Part shown: positions 39,001-53,079 of the stretch, piece after piece | How the letters are laid out: each line of letters starts with the position of its first letter | Numbering within the stretch: position 1 is the first letter of the stretch | Assembly: GCA_022578965.1 (NCBI GenBank) | Contig: MU400664.1 | Location: 34,910 to 98,909, forward strand | Source: Xylaria sp. FL1777 | Lineage: Eukaryota > Ascomycota > Sordariomycetes > Xylariales > Xylariaceae | Direction: 5' to 3' | Length of the DNA stretch: 64,000 nt | Position numbers and translations under genes: made by a program | Notes under the pieces: model-generated | Told to the model about the DNA's origin: nothing | The model's input: the letters and a program-made list of their open reading frames with translations, nothing else | Database searches by the model: none

Positions 39001-42000
39001 TTAAAAAATATTACTATAGAAGTTTTAAAAACTTAACTTAAGTATAGCATTTTTAAAAAAGCTTATAATTTATATTATAACGCTTAGTTTTTAGTGCAAA
39101 AAAAAAGTAAAAAAGTTTAATTAATTAATTTAGCTACAAAAATAAACGCAGTTATTATACGTAATACTAATTTTTCTTAAAGCTATAATAAGTTTTTTAA
39201 AAAGTTTGCAATATATAAAATAATTTTTGTAGTTAATTTATTTTTAAAATACAATTAAATACTACTTTTTATTTTTAGCTAAGCAATAACTGCTTTTTTT
39301 ATACTAATAAGCTTTTTTTAAATAACTACTTTTTTATAAAAAGCAATAAATTTAATAGCTTAATTTTTAAAAGTACTATTAAAAGTTTTATATAATATAT
39401 TATTAATAAAATGCAAACTTTTTTTTAATAATGTAGTAATTAAAAAACTTATTACTAGGTATAATAATCGTAAAGTTGCTTTAAAAATTAAGTAGTTTAT
39501 ATTAAAGCATTTTAAAAATTTTAATGCTATGCTGTTTAATTTTAAGCTAGCTAAAATTATAGCTAATATATTTAAAAGCAAATAAACAAAACAAACAACT
39601 AAAATAGTTAGCTATATATATAGCATTAATAACAAAAGCTTAATAAAAGCAAAAATAATAAAAATTTTTAAGTAAAAAACTTATAAAAACATTACAAAAG
39701 TACGGTTTTTTTTAAAAATAATAGTATACTATTAAATATAAATATAAAGGTATGCTATAATTATAAAACTATTAACAGTTTTATTACGGAAAAATAAGCC
39801 GTTTTGCTTTAAAAAACCGCAGAAAAAAGCTATAAAGAAGCTTTAAAAAGCTATTATAACAGCTTTTATTTTTATTATTTTTAATTATACAAAAGAACTT
39901 ATTTAGCTAAAAATAAATATTTTTAAAACTAGCTAAAGTGCTATTTTATGCTAAAAAGTTAATAAAGCTATTAAATTAGCAAAATATAAGTTTAAAACAT
40001 AAAAAAGCTCTAAAAAAAAATATAATATTATAAAGCTAAAAAAGCTTATTATTATTAAAACTTTTTAAAAGTTGCAAAACTATTTTTATAAAATTACATT
40101 TTATTTAAAAACTAATATAAAAGTTTTTATAGCATAGCTAAATAATGGATTTTTAGCATTATTAAATGCTTAATTAACGAAATAAATAGCATATATAAAA
40201 ACTTTTAATTTTATATTTTACTATATGCTAAAAAAAAAATATATAGCTGCTAATAAGCTTTCTAAAAAACTTTTTAAGCTATTAAATAAGTTAAATAATT
40301 ATTAAGAAAAAAATATAAAAAATTTTATTAATTTTTAATTATATATAATAGCTATTATTATTGTATATAAAAAATTAAGCAATTAACTAATTAAAAGCTT
40401 AGTATACTAAAAAACAGAACTTTTGCTATATTTAAAAAAAAATTAAAGTAAAAAAAGCAGGCAAATTATTAAGTATTTTGTTTTTAAGCAAGTTTTAAAA
40501 AAACTTACAACAGAAAAAAAGCAAAATTACTTCAAAAAAAAAGCCCTTAAATTTTTTATTAACAAGTTTATTTTTTAAAAAAAAGCAAAGTTTAAAAAAA
40601 TGCTAAAAAAAGTCATTAATAATAAAAAAACCTAAAAAGCTTTTATTAAAAAAAACTATAAAAAAATAACCTATAAAAGCTAAATATTTATAACTTAACA
40701 AATAACTTAAAAATATTATTAAAAAAGCTTTTATTAAAATGTTTATATTATAATTGTTAATTACTTTAATTGCTAAAAATCTATAAATAATAAAAAAACT
40801 AAAAAACACTGTTTTAATTACTTTTTAGATTTTTTAGTTTTTTAAGTTATAAATATGCAAACTATGCTATTAAGCAATAAATTTAAAGCTATTATAAAAG
40901 CAAAATGCAAAATAACAACTTATTTAAAAGCTAAACCTTTAAAATACGTAGATTTTTTAAGAATACTTAAATTTATTAAAAAAAAAATCATATTTTAGCA
41001 TAAAGTTCTTATAAAGATTAAATGTAATAATAGCTTTAAATTTAAAAAAAAAATAAAAAACGCAGTAAATATTTTAAGCTATAAAATAAACTATAGTTTA
41101 GCTTACTATTTTTAAGCTTAAAGCTTTATTAAAAAAAGCTATAAGTTAATAAAAAAAAGCTTTATATAAATAATAAATAAAACTAAAAAAAATTAGCTAA
41201 AATACTTAAATTTAGTAATATAAGTAAATTGTATTTTTATGCGCTATTATAGCTGCAGCTTATATAAACTAATATATAAAAAAATGCTAATTTTGCTAAT
41301 AAAAAATGTAATATTAATATAAAAAGTAATTAAATAATAAAATATTGCTTTTTACGAAGATTTTATTAAAGCTAAAGTTAAGCAGCTAAAACGCTATAAC
41401 TAAGATGTTATAAAAGTTAAAGCAATTATAACTAAAAAAAAAAATTAACTACAAAAGCTAAATTTTAGAAAAACGCCTATAAAATTAAGCAACTACTTAA
41501 AAAGGGCTTTTTTGTTTTTTTTTATAATACTATGCTTTTAATAAATAAGTTTAACAATAAAAAGCTGTTATATAAATAGATTAGCTTTTATAAAGTTAAA
41601 AAAAATATTAATTATAAATAATACTAATTAGCAGAACTAACTAGCAAAAAATTAAAAAGGTTATTTTTTTTCGAAAAATTAAAGCAATTTATATAGAATA
41701 ACTAAAAGTATTAAGAACTAAAAAATCTTAACTTTAATATATAAACTATTAGTACTATAGCTATTTACTAAAAACTAAACTAAAATAATAAAGCTTTTAA
41801 CAATTAAAGCTATAATAGTTAAGCTACAAAAAATAAAAAAAATATAACAAGTTATAAAAGCTTTTTAAGTTTATAAAAGCTACAGTATAACTTTTAGTAC
41901 TTTAAACATTTTAAGTACTAAAAAATATAACAGTTTACTTTATTTTTTTAGCTATTATACTATAAAGCGCTTTAAAAAGTAATAACTAATAAAAATTAAA

Positions 42001-42866
42001 GCAATAAATTTTTTTTTTTTTATTTTTTGTTTTTTTATTAATTGTTTTGTTTTTTATTTTTACTAATTATATAAGTTTATATAATTAAGTTATAATATAT
42101 AAAACTATTTTTTTTTGCTTAAAACTAAGCGTATTTTTTATAGCTTTTTTTTTATTAGTTTTATATTTATTAGTTTTATAACAGCTAGTTTATTAGCATT
42201 CTTTTTATTATTATGTTAAAAATATAAGTCTTTATTTTATTTTAACGTTTTTTGGATAATTAAGCAGCTTAGTTTTAATATGGATTATTATTGCTTTTTT
42301 TTAAAAATGCGTAAAAAAAAAAAAAACAGAAATAAAAACTATTTATTAGTTTTAATTACTTAAGTTTATTTTATTATATTAATACTTGCACATAAGTTTT
42401 CTTACTTTTAATTGCTTTATTATTTTTATTTAAAACTAAACAGCTTTTTTTGCTTTTAGTTTAAACTATTTAATACTTAATAAAAACTTTAAAACTGCTA
42501 AAAAGCAAAAAACATTATTATTATACCTTAAAAAGTTACTGGTTTATATTTTACGTGTTTAAACTACTAGCAATAATTTAAAGCTATTATTAAGTAATAA
42601 TAAACATTTAATAAAATAATAAACGCTTAAGTAAAGTTTAAAGCAGGCTTAATAAAAACAAAACTTTACTATAAAAAATTAAGCAAAACTATTTAATTAT
42701 ATAAAGCTAAAAAAATAAAAACTAAAAAAAAAACGAAAAAAATTTAATAATTTAGTATTAATAATTTTTATTTTATATATTTTTAATTTTTTTGTTGCAA
42801 AAGTTTTATATATTCGCTTTTATAAATGTTATAACTTAACTTTTTATATAATAACTATTTTTTTTT
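33076..42866 (+). other. Interior of element C, left part, unresolved
   Basis: This is A-rich plus-strand DNA with many AAAAA, GCTAAA and AAGCAA words from about 33,300 to 41,900, then T-rich DNA from 42,000. The strand asymmetry suggests mutated plus-strand coding sequence, but I could not read gag, protease, reverse transcriptase or integrase motifs. Small frames at 39,360-39,581 and 40,603-40,809 (both minus) are low complexity and unlikely to be genes. Confidence 0.45.
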
Positions 42867-42934
42867 GGCAATTAATACACTAGCATGAAGAATTGATATA
42901 CTGGCATGACCTTATATAGGCATAACTTTTTTAG
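42867..42934 (+). repeat. Left terminal inverted repeat of D
   Basis: The repeat begins GGCAATTAATACACTAGCAT, is followed by a second degenerate copy GAATTGATATACTGGCAT, then CCTTATATAGGCATAAC and a T run. It is the reverse complement of 46,365-46,433 apart from transitions and one T. Confidence 0.82.
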
Positions 42935-45900
42935 CCCTTCTATTAGCCCAAAAAATAATTGTTAGTAGACCTAAGTACTGCTTTTTTATGCTATTTTATA
43001 TAGCCTTTATACTATTATATTACATTCGCTACATTATTACAGAAACTTTAACGTTTAATGTTTTATTACGTGTTATAATGGCTTTACGATTTAAATAAAG
43101 CTGCGCTTGCGCTTTTATTTTTAATAATCTTTGTTATTGTTAAAAACGCTAGCGAACTAACTGCGTTACAAAGTTGTTAAGCTGCTTTAGCTAAAATATA
43201 ATTCCCGACTTTTTTGCTTAGTTATACTGCTTGTATTTTTTTAGCAATAATAACCCTTTTTTAAGCTTGTTTTTTTTTATTAGTAGTAGCTATTTTAGTA
43301 TATTTGCTTTTTATAGCGTTAGCAATGCTAATACTTTTAAAAATATTTTTGCTGCTTATTTTTAGACCTTTTTAACTATTTTTTGCTTTTATAAAACATA
43401 AGGCTTCTGCAAGCTACCATAAAAAATGCGAAGTAATAATACAATTTACTTAAATTAAACAAACGCTTATAATGCTAGCTTTTTTTAGCTTATATAAACG
43501 CTAATTTTTAGGCTAAAAGCTAACCTTAATTCTTTTTTTAAAGCAGCTTAACCGTTTTAATCTTTTTTAAGCTTAAGCTTTTTAATCGTTAGCTAAGCTA
43601 AATTCAAAACTGCTCTTAATGTTATTTATAGCGTAATTAGTTAAAATTGTTAGCTTACTATTTAACTGCTTTAGTTATATAAACAAGTATAAAAATAACA
43701 TAAGCAATTTAGCTTTTTATTGCTTTATTTAAACAAATATAAATTATTACCTTTATATTTACTTTTTAATAATATATAGTTAATATTAAGTTTGTTTTAG
43801 TTAATGTTATTTTGCTTGTTTAAAAGGTTATTTTATAAGTACACTTTTCTTTAAAATTAGCTAGTACTTTTGTTTTAATAACTGTTTTTAATTTAGGTAT
43901 TTTGCTTTTCTTAAGATATTTTACTGCTAAGCTTACTAAAATCGTTCTTTTTACTAAAATTTATTTTAAATTTACTTGTATTAAGCAAACTATTTTCTAG
44001 CGATAATTTGTTGTTTTAGCATATTAATAACTTTACTAAATCTAACAGCTTTAGTTTAGTTAAAAAAAATAGCTATTTATACAAAGAACAAAAAATATGC
44101 TTTTTTATTTAATGTAATAAATATAGCAAGCCTAAAAAACCCTAAGGTAATAAGATTTGCAAACAAAAATTACAAAAAACAGGTTATAAATAGTTTATAA
44201 TTATAAAAGCTTAAAAAAAAAGCATATAGTTATTATGTTTTTTTAGCGATATAAAGCATTATAAACATAACTATAGCTTAAGTTTTAATCTGTTTGTATA
44301 TTTTTTGCATTAAAAGCTTATTAAGCCAGTAAAAAAAACAGTTATAACAGCAAGTTATTATGTAAAGATCTAAGCGCAAAATGTTCAAAGTATAGTTAAA
44401 AAGCAATATAATAAGTCTATTTTTACTTAAAAAAACATATATAATGCTTAAAGCTATATTAACTGAACGAAGCTAAATAGCTATAATTTAACTGCAGCTT
44501 TTATTAAGCTTTTTAATAAGCAGGAAATTTTATATGTTATAAAATAAGATAACAAAGAACTTAATTGCTTAATTAGCTTTATATAAACATTTCTGTATTG
44601 TATAAAAATATAAAAGCAATTTTTTAAAGTTATTAGTTTTAATAATACATATAATACAAACTGCTTTAAGCTTTTTTTATTTTAAGCAACTAGCTAAATA
44701 TGCTTAAGCATAGTTTTTAATGTAGCGTTTAGCTTAATTAACAACAAAAAGCAAAAAGGTTTCTAGTTTTTTGCTAAAAGTATCTATTAAATTTTAACTT
44801 AAACATTTATATAAAAGCTTAAAGTTATTATTATTAACTATAATAAATTAATAAAAGCAGCATTAAACAACTAGTTTTTTTTAGTATAACAACAACTTTA
44901 TATTTATTACATTAATTTAAATGTTCTGCTAAAAGCTAAGCAAAAATAAGTAAGCAGCTATAATAAAAGCAGCAGCTCTTTTAGCAGTAATAGCAAAAAT
45001 GTAAATCCTTTTACTTAAAGCTAAGTTAAGCTAACTTTTACTAATAAACAGCTATTTAATGCTAAGTGCTTTAATAATAATAAAGTTTCTTATAGCTACT
45101 AAAGTATTTTATTAATATAAAAACAAGTGCTATTTGCTAAAACTAAAGCAAAATACAAACAGGCATAAGCTAAGCTTTGTTAAAAGTTTAATAACTAGCG
45201 CTTAATATTATAATATTTCTACAAAACATAGATGCTTTTAAGATTTTAATAAGCACGTTGCTATATTTGCTAATATTATAACTTTAATATTTAAGTTATT
45301 TCTAAAACAAAAACAAGCAATAATAATATAAAAAGTTACCTTTTAAATAATATAAGCAATTTATATTATTTTATAAAAGCAATGCAAAAAATAATAACTA
45401 ACTAAAAGCGTAACTTTACTTAAGCTTATGCTTAAAATAAAATTTTGTTATAGCGTATTTATTTATTAGCTATAAAAAATTATTTAAGCAAGCTTTAAAT
45501 AATTATATTATCGAAAAGCTTAGTACTACTTAATAAGCAATATAGTATTGCTTAAATGTTTATATTAAGCAAGCAAAACCTATTTTTAATTAACATTAGA
45601 CATTATATAAACAACTGTACAGTTTTTATTAAGCTTGGAATTTTTTATTACTACAAGGTTTACTTAAAACTAAGCTTTTTTACTTTATTTACTAAGCTAA
45701 ATGTTTATTTTTGTTAGCAACTACGCAAGTTCTTGGCTAAAGATTTATACTAACGTATTTATAACCTAAAGGTTGCTAATTTACTTCGCGGTTAGCCGAA
45801 AAACATAGCGTAAAATATACTACTATATTTTGCAATTAAAGCTAACGTACTTATAGCAAGCTAGCTTACGAAACAAAAGCAAAGTTAGCTATAAAAAAGT

Positions 45901-46364
45901 CGAAATAAATCGTTTTTAGCTAAAATAAAGCAAACTTTTATACAAAATAGCAGTGCTAAAACAAGTAAAAGCGCTTTATTTTTTTAACGCTAAACGCGCA
46001 ATTAAACTGCTGCATTAAGTACTAAAAAGTCAACAGGTAATAAGTTCAAAGAACAACAGTTATAGCTTAATATTCAGAAGCAAAAAAGTCAATAAAAATT
46101 AAAGTAACTATAAATATTGCAGCAATACATTTACTTTATATTTAATTCTTTAATATATGCTTGAATTAATTGCGCTATTAAAAGGTTTTACTATTTAATA
46201 AGGTTTTATTTTAAATGCTATACAATGCACTAAAAAAGTAAAAAAAAGTAATCTTTACATAAAATAAAAATGTATTAATTTAATTAGCTAAAAAAGTAAA
46301 TAAAGTAAAGTAAATAAAGCTAGAAGTTACTTTTAGCAAGCCCTAATTTTAGCTAATCAAACCC

Positions 46365-46433
46365 CTAAAAAAAGTCATGCCTATATAAGGTTATGCCGGT
46401 GTATTAATTCTTTATGCCGGTGTATTAATTGCC
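46365..46433 (-). repeat. Right terminal inverted repeat of D
   Basis: On the minus strand this reads GGCAATTAATACACCGGCAT, then AAAGAATTAATACACCGG and CCTTATATAGGCATGAC. It keeps both CCGG words that the left end has lost, so it is the better preserved end. Confidence 0.82.
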
Positions 46434-49400
46434 TTTTTTTTTATTTATTACGCTTAAAAAAAAATTTACAAGCTATGCAATAAAAAAAAATAATTGCAAA
46501 TTATATTAAAAAAAACATTGCTATATAAACAAATCGTTTAATTTTTTTATTTTATTTTACTTTATATAACTTATTTAATTTATTTTTTTAGCTATTTTTT
46601 TAAATATTTAAGCGTTATGCTAATTTTTTAAGCAATACTAAATTATTACTTATTAATATTACTTTTAATAAGCTAAGCAATAAAATTAGCTTAAAAAAAA
46701 CGCTTTAACTTACGTTTTAATTTAGTTTTTTTTTAGTTAAGCAAACAAAAGTATTTTTAGTTAAAACTATTTATTTTTTAGAGTTTTTAAGCATAAAATT
46801 TTTTTTAATTGCTGCAGTTATTATACTAGCTTTAAAATATTTAGCTACGTTACTTTTAGATTTATAAAATAAACAGTTTTATAACTAAATAATAAACGTA
46901 TAATTAGTATACGTACTAAACTTTTATTTTAAAATAGTATAGCAAAAAAAAAAAAATAAAGCTTTATATACTTTTTACTTTTAGCTATTATTAATAACTA
47001 TTTATAATGCTTATAAAGTATAGCATTTTATATTTTAAATAGCTATATAAATATAGCTATAAGTTAGCAAAAGTTATAAAAAATCTAATATATATATTTG
47101 TTTTAAGAACTGCTTTTAGTTGTTTTTATATATAATAAGCAAGGTTTTAAATGCTTTTGTTTTTTTATTTAGCTAAAGCTAGCTTAAATATATTAATTTA
47201 TATAACATATATAAAAAAAATTATAACTAACTTTTTATTAAATATATTTACTACTAATATTACTACTAAAAATTTTAATTTGTAAATAGCTTAATGCTTA
47301 GTTATATAAAACAAAAAAAGTTAGCTAAATAAAAAAAACAAAATTTAAAAAAAAAAAAAAGCATATATATTTTGCTATTTATTAATAAACTTAACTTTTT
47401 AAATATTATAGGTATAACTATTTATTAGCTAAGCAGTATTAATTTTTTAAATATTAGTTAATTGCTATAATGCTTTTTAATTGTTTAAAACTTTATTAAT
47501 AATATAAAAATTGTTTTTTAAATGTTTAATTAAGCAAGCATTAATTATACTACTTAAAAACAAAAACTTTATAATAAAAGTATAATTTAAGTAATTTAAA
47601 AACTTAAGTACTAAAAAAAAGAATTATAAAGAAAATCTAAGCTTTAAAACTACTTAAAAAAAAATAGATTAAAAAAAAAAACAAGCCTTTTTTTTATACT
47701 TATTAAAGCTTAAATTACTTACTTTGCTATTAATAATAATAAATGTTTAAAGAAAATAAGTTATAAATATATTAAAAAAAAGTTAAAAAGTAACTACTTA
47801 GCTAACTAAAACTATTTTATTTGTTTATTTTTTAATTAATACTAATATAAACATATAAAAAATAATTATTATAAAAACATTTAATAATTAATAATCTATT
47901 TTAGTAATAAAATAATTAATTAATAAATTAAAAATAGTATAGTAAGTTTATAAAAAAAAAGTACACTAGTTTAAAAATATATATTTTAGCTTTTTTTTTA
48001 TTATATTTGCTTTACTAAACTTTTTATTTATATTTAACTTTGTTATTTTATTTACTTAATAAGTTTTAACTTTTTATATTTAGCATAAATACTTTTAGCA
48101 TTTATATTTAAAAAATCTTATAATTATTAAAAAATAATAACTTAAATTAACAATTAAAAATATTAAATTACGTAAAGCAAGCAATACTAATATTAATATT
48201 TATACTTTATACTTTTTATATTATTTGCTTTTATACTTTTAACTTATATTAAAATTTTTAACTTGCTTGCATTTTTTACTAAATTATAAAACATAGCAAA
48301 AGTATACATATGCTTAAATATTATTAAGAATTATTTTTATTATATGTATACGCTTTTAATTATTACATTTTTTATTCTTAAAGAAGTTATTAATACTGCA
48401 AATTAACTAAAAATAAAAGCATTTTTTCTTGAAAGTTTTATAAAGCTAACATTTAATACTAAAGCATATAAACAATTAGCACAAAAAATAGCAAACTTTA
48501 AAAAAAAAACAAAAAAAAAAGAAAATAAGCATATATATATAAACTTAACTGCTAATTATAAAAAGCTTTTTTTTAAAAACTAATAGCTTTTTAAAAATAG
48601 CTTTAAAAAAAAGCTAGTAATTATTAAAAATTTAAAATATAAAAAATATTTAGCTCGCTAGCTTTTTTTATAGATTAAAAAACTAAATACAAAAAATATT
48701 TAACTAAAAAACATATTGCTTTTTTTAGTTAATGTTTTTTTAAAGTCCGTTTTAAAGTTTTATTTTATATAAAAAAAAATAACTTCTATAAAAAGTTTGT
48801 TTTTTAGAAACTTAAAAAAAAAAGAAAAAGTAGTACTAAAAAAGCACTTTAGCTATACGTTTTTTAAAAATAGCAAAACTTGCTAAAACTTATTTTTAAA
48901 CTTAGTTTAATAAATATAAAAAAAAGCAATATATTTAATATATAAAAAGTATTATAATAAAAAAGCGTTAAAATATTAGTAGTTTATATTATATATAATT
49001 TTAATAAGAATTTTTTACATTTTTAACTTGTTGCTTAATAAAAAAGCGCTTAATTTTTAAAAAAGAGCTTTTATAGCATACTTTGCTATATAAAACTGCT
49101 TAATAAACGCAAATAAAACGTTACTTTATATGCTTAAACTAAAAATTAAATATTTAAAGGCATTTTTATAAGCTGCAAACTAAATATTAAGATTTATAGC
49201 TATAAAAAGTTTTATAATATTAATATAATACTTATTTAAAATTAAAAAATACTGCAAAAATAACAATTTTTGCTTTAATAAATTTAATGTTACGTTTATA
49301 AAAAATTTAATAGTTTTAATAATAAAGCTAAAACTACATAAAAAATGAAAACTTATAATATAAAAACCAAATATTTAATAGTTATTATTTATAAAATCCT

Positions 49401-50995
49401 TAAGAAAACTGCTATTAAAAAAAGCTTTAAATAATTATTAAAAAAATAATAACATAAAACATTTTAATAAACTAAAGCTTTACAATAAACAAAAGCTAGC
49501 TTATTGTTTTTTGCTAAATAAAATTTTAAAAATAATATATAAAAATAATAAAAAGCAATAGTTAAAAACTTTCTTTTTAAAACAATAAACAGCTGCTAAA
49601 AAAACTTACTAATATAAATAAAAATATTTAAATTACTAAAAAAAGCTTGCTATTTATAGCTGCTATAAAAACTTTTATAAAATAAACATTATAAAATAAA
49701 AAATTAAGGCTATTTATATTATAAATATCTTTATAAAGCTAAACGCTAAAAAATAGCTAAATAAACGCAAAATAAAAGCTTTACTAAACGTATTGCTTTA
49801 GCTATATATAAATAAAAAAACTAAAGCTTTAAAAATAAATATTAAACTTAAGTATAGCTAGTTTATAAAAAATTTCTTTATAAACTAGCAAAACATAAAA
49901 TAAGCTGCAATAATTGCTGTAACTTTTTAAATAAAATATTTTATAATAAAATATTGCTTAAACAATTATTAAATTACTATTTTTATTAATACTGTTTTAA
50001 AAGTAGCATATATTTTAAACTTTAAATATACTACTAATAAAAATAACAAACAAGTTTTCTAAAGATTACAAAAGTATTAAACAATAAAGCACTTTAATAT
50101 AAAGGTTATATTAAGCTATTTTATACTTTTTTATTTTTGCTAGCATAATAACTATATATATAAGTTTATTAAAGCTTTATATTTATACTACATATTTTAT
50201 AATTTAATAAGCTAATATTTAAAAAAAGATATTAATAATTAAAAAAGTTATAAATAGCTTATTTAATTTTTAAAAGCAAACTTTAAAAAGCATTTTAGCT
50301 TTAAGTTGCAAAAAGATCTACGTTTATTTCTTTTAATAAGCATTAAGCTTTATTATTTTTTAAAGAAACTAAAAGCAACTTTTTTTAAATTTAATAAATT
50401 AGCTTTTTTACTATTAAGCGCTAAAAATACACAAAGTAAAAAAAAAACGCCAAAAAAAAAACTAAAAGTTAATTGTTTTGTTTTTTTAATGCTTTTTACT
50501 TTAAAGCACAAAAAAAGTTCTTAGCAAAAAAAACTAATAATTATACTAAAAAAGTTATATTATAAGCAATATAAAAACGTTTTAGTAGTACAAAGTTATT
50601 TTGTTATAAAAACTTTTGCAAATATTCTTTTTTTTAAGTATAATAAGCTAAGTATAAAACTTAGCTAAGCTTAATAGTTCAAAAAAAAAAAAGTATAAAC
50701 TTTTTATAAGCACTTTTATAAAAAAAACGCTAAGCATTTTTAAAAGCTTTTGCTTATATATTTAAATACGTAAAAAAGCTAAAACTAGTTTTAATAAAGC
50801 TATAATGCTTTTATAAACGCTAAAGCTTAAGCTACTTTTAAACGTAGCAAAAAAAATAAAAAAAAACTTATAGAACTAAATAAGCAAAAAAAAATAATAT
50901 TAACTCTGTTTAAAAAACATTAATAAAAATAAAAAACTATATAATTATAAGTATTAAAATAAACTAAAAGCAGCTATATTTTAATAAAAAAAAAT
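46434..50995 (+). other. Interior of element C, right part, unresolved
   Basis: This AT-rich DNA between D and the right LTR of C has no readable domain. A 72-codon plus frame at 50,306-50,524 is lysine- and leucine-rich; it could be a scrap of coding sequence but shows no motif. Confidence 0.4.
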
Positions 50996-51299
50996 TAAAA
51001 TAAAATAAAGTAGCTAAATAAGCTAACTAGCTAGTTAAAATAAGTTTAAGCTAAGTTATATAGTAAAAATAAAAGTATAAGTATTACGTTAAATTTTAAA
51101 GTATAAACTTAATAATAACGCATAATAAAATAAAAATTAGCTACGGTTGCTTTATTTATATTATTAGATAGCTTTTTAATTAATCGTTTAATTTTCTAAT
51201 TTATACATAGCTTAATTGTTTAAATGCATAAGTTATAACTTATCTCCTTGCAATTAAAGTAATATAGTAAATCTTGCGCAATTGCATTGCTCCATTTTA
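50996..51299 (+). repeat. Right LTR of element C
   Basis: This partner of 32,772-33,075 begins TAAAATAAAATAAAGTAGC and ends CATTGCTCCATTTTA. After it, copia B sequence resumes with TATATAAGTTTTT, matching element A near 6,306. Confidence 0.75.
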
Positions 51300-53079
51300 A
51301 TATATAAGTTTTTAAAAAATTAATGTTATAGCTAACTTTAATATATTTTAATATGCTTATATAACGTTTATACTTAGTTAAATTTTGCTTTAATAGCTAA
51401 TATTAAGCGTTTTTTATGCTTTTTTAAGCTTATTAAGCATTAATTTAAATATTTTATACAAAGCTAAATTTAAGTTCTTTTTTTTTATTTATATAAAAAA
51501 AACTATTATTTAATTAGCTTAATATTAGCTATAATTTATATTAATATTAAAGTAAATATATATTATATAATATATTTTATTTTATGTTTTGTTTAAACTA
51601 ATGCAATTAATAAAAAAATTCTTTATATAACTTTTTAAAATATATAAAAATATAACATAATATTAATTTTTTATAATTTTAATATATTAGCAAGTAATAA
51701 TAAATAAATAAGCCTTATTATATAATAAGTTATATAGCTTGCTTATATAATTCTAGCTTAAGTTTTAGCTTTTTTAAAAAGCAATATATTTATTAAAAAA
51801 TATAAATTTGTTTTATATAAACTTTATTAAAAGTAAATCTAAAAACATACTTTTAATAGCTAAATTTAATATTATATAAACATATGTTTTTTGCTTTAGT
51901 ATTTATAGTAAATAATATTAAATAAAGTATTTATATATTAATTAAAAAATTAATTTATAGCTTGCTTTTATTATATAAAAATTAAATAGCTTAAAAAAAT
52001 TCTAATGTTTAATATTTAGCTAAATTAATTATAGTTAGTATTTATATTATTACGTTTAAAATTATATATTAAAACTTAGATTTTTAAGAAATAATTTAAT
52101 ATATTAATAATTTAAAAAGTTTTAACTATTATACAAAAAAATATTTAGCTATTAATTTAATATTAAAAATATTACTAATAGTTAAATAATTATTATATAA
52201 TAAATATTTAGTAGTTTTTTTAATTTTTTAATTATAAAGTTTTTATAAGCTATTTTTATAAACTTTTAAATAATAGTTATTTTTAACGTTAAATAAATGC
52301 TTTTTAATTTAAAGTTTTTAAATAAAGCGCTTTATATACTTTAATAAATTTTCTAAAAATAATTTTTTGTTTATTTTTTAAAAATTTTAGCAAACTTTTT
52401 TTAAAAATAGTTTAGTAGTTTATAAAAATATAAATAGTTAGCATAATAAAATGCTAGCTTAATATTTAGCTTAATTTTAGTTGTATAGCTAAAATTAATT
52501 TTTTAGCTTTATATTTTAAAATTAATTTAAATATTTATTTATTATACGCTTATTAAAACGTTTTTAGCTAAATCTTCGTACGTAAAAATAATTAGCCTTA
52601 ATTTTAAAAGCATTATAAATAGTTATTTGTTTTTTTAAAACATAATAAATTTAGCTAAATTATATAATATATTTAATTTTATATTTAAGTTATATAAATT
52701 ACTGTTTTGTTTTTATATAGCAGTATAATTAATATATTGCTTAATGTTTATATAACAATATAATTAAAAAAATAGCAAAGTTACCTGCTATTTTTTTTAT
52801 TTTGTTTTTAATATTAATAAACAAGTTAAAAGTCTAATTTTTATATATAAATAAATTAAATTTTTTCTTTTTCTTTTTTATATATTCTTACTTTAGCTAA
52901 TTAAAAAAAATAAACTAAATAATATATTTATATATTAAAAAAAAAACAAGCATAATATAAAAAACAAATCTTTTTTTAATAAGTTAAAATAAAAGTATAT
53001 TATATAACTTTATTATTATTTTAGCTAATTTATAGTTTGTTATAAATAAGTTAAAAATGAAAATATAACTATTAATTAA

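Larger units (their letters stand above)
42867..46433. mobile_element. TIR DNA transposon D, nested in element C
   Basis: This 3,567-bp unit has inverted ends of about 68 bp starting GGCAATTAATACAC. Each end holds the motif AATTAATACACCGGCAT twice in tandem and runs on into CCTTATATAGGCAT. Nine T residues lie on both sides, so the target duplication is 8-9 bp within a T run or cannot be resolved; 8-9 bp would fit hAT or Mutator-like elements. The interior has more G and C than element C but no continuous transposase frame. Superfamily is undetermined. Confidence 0.78.
32772..51300 (+). mobile_element. LTR retrotransposon C, nested in copia B
   Basis: An 18.5-kb insertion is bounded by about 304-bp direct repeats at 32,772-33,075 and 50,996-51,299. 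Continuity with element A shows that it split copia B near A position 6,306. TATAT sits left of it (32,767-32,771) and right of it (51,301-51,305), a likely 5-bp duplication, though one ambiguous base remains at the right edge. Just inside the left LTR is TTAGTATC, a possible RIP form of a tRNA-Met primer site, and an A-rich tract (about 50,985-50,994) precedes the right LTR, so I favour the plus strand. Without the DNA transposon D it is still about 15 kb, too long for one ordinary retrotransposon. No protein domain was recovered, so the family is open. Confidence 0.7.
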
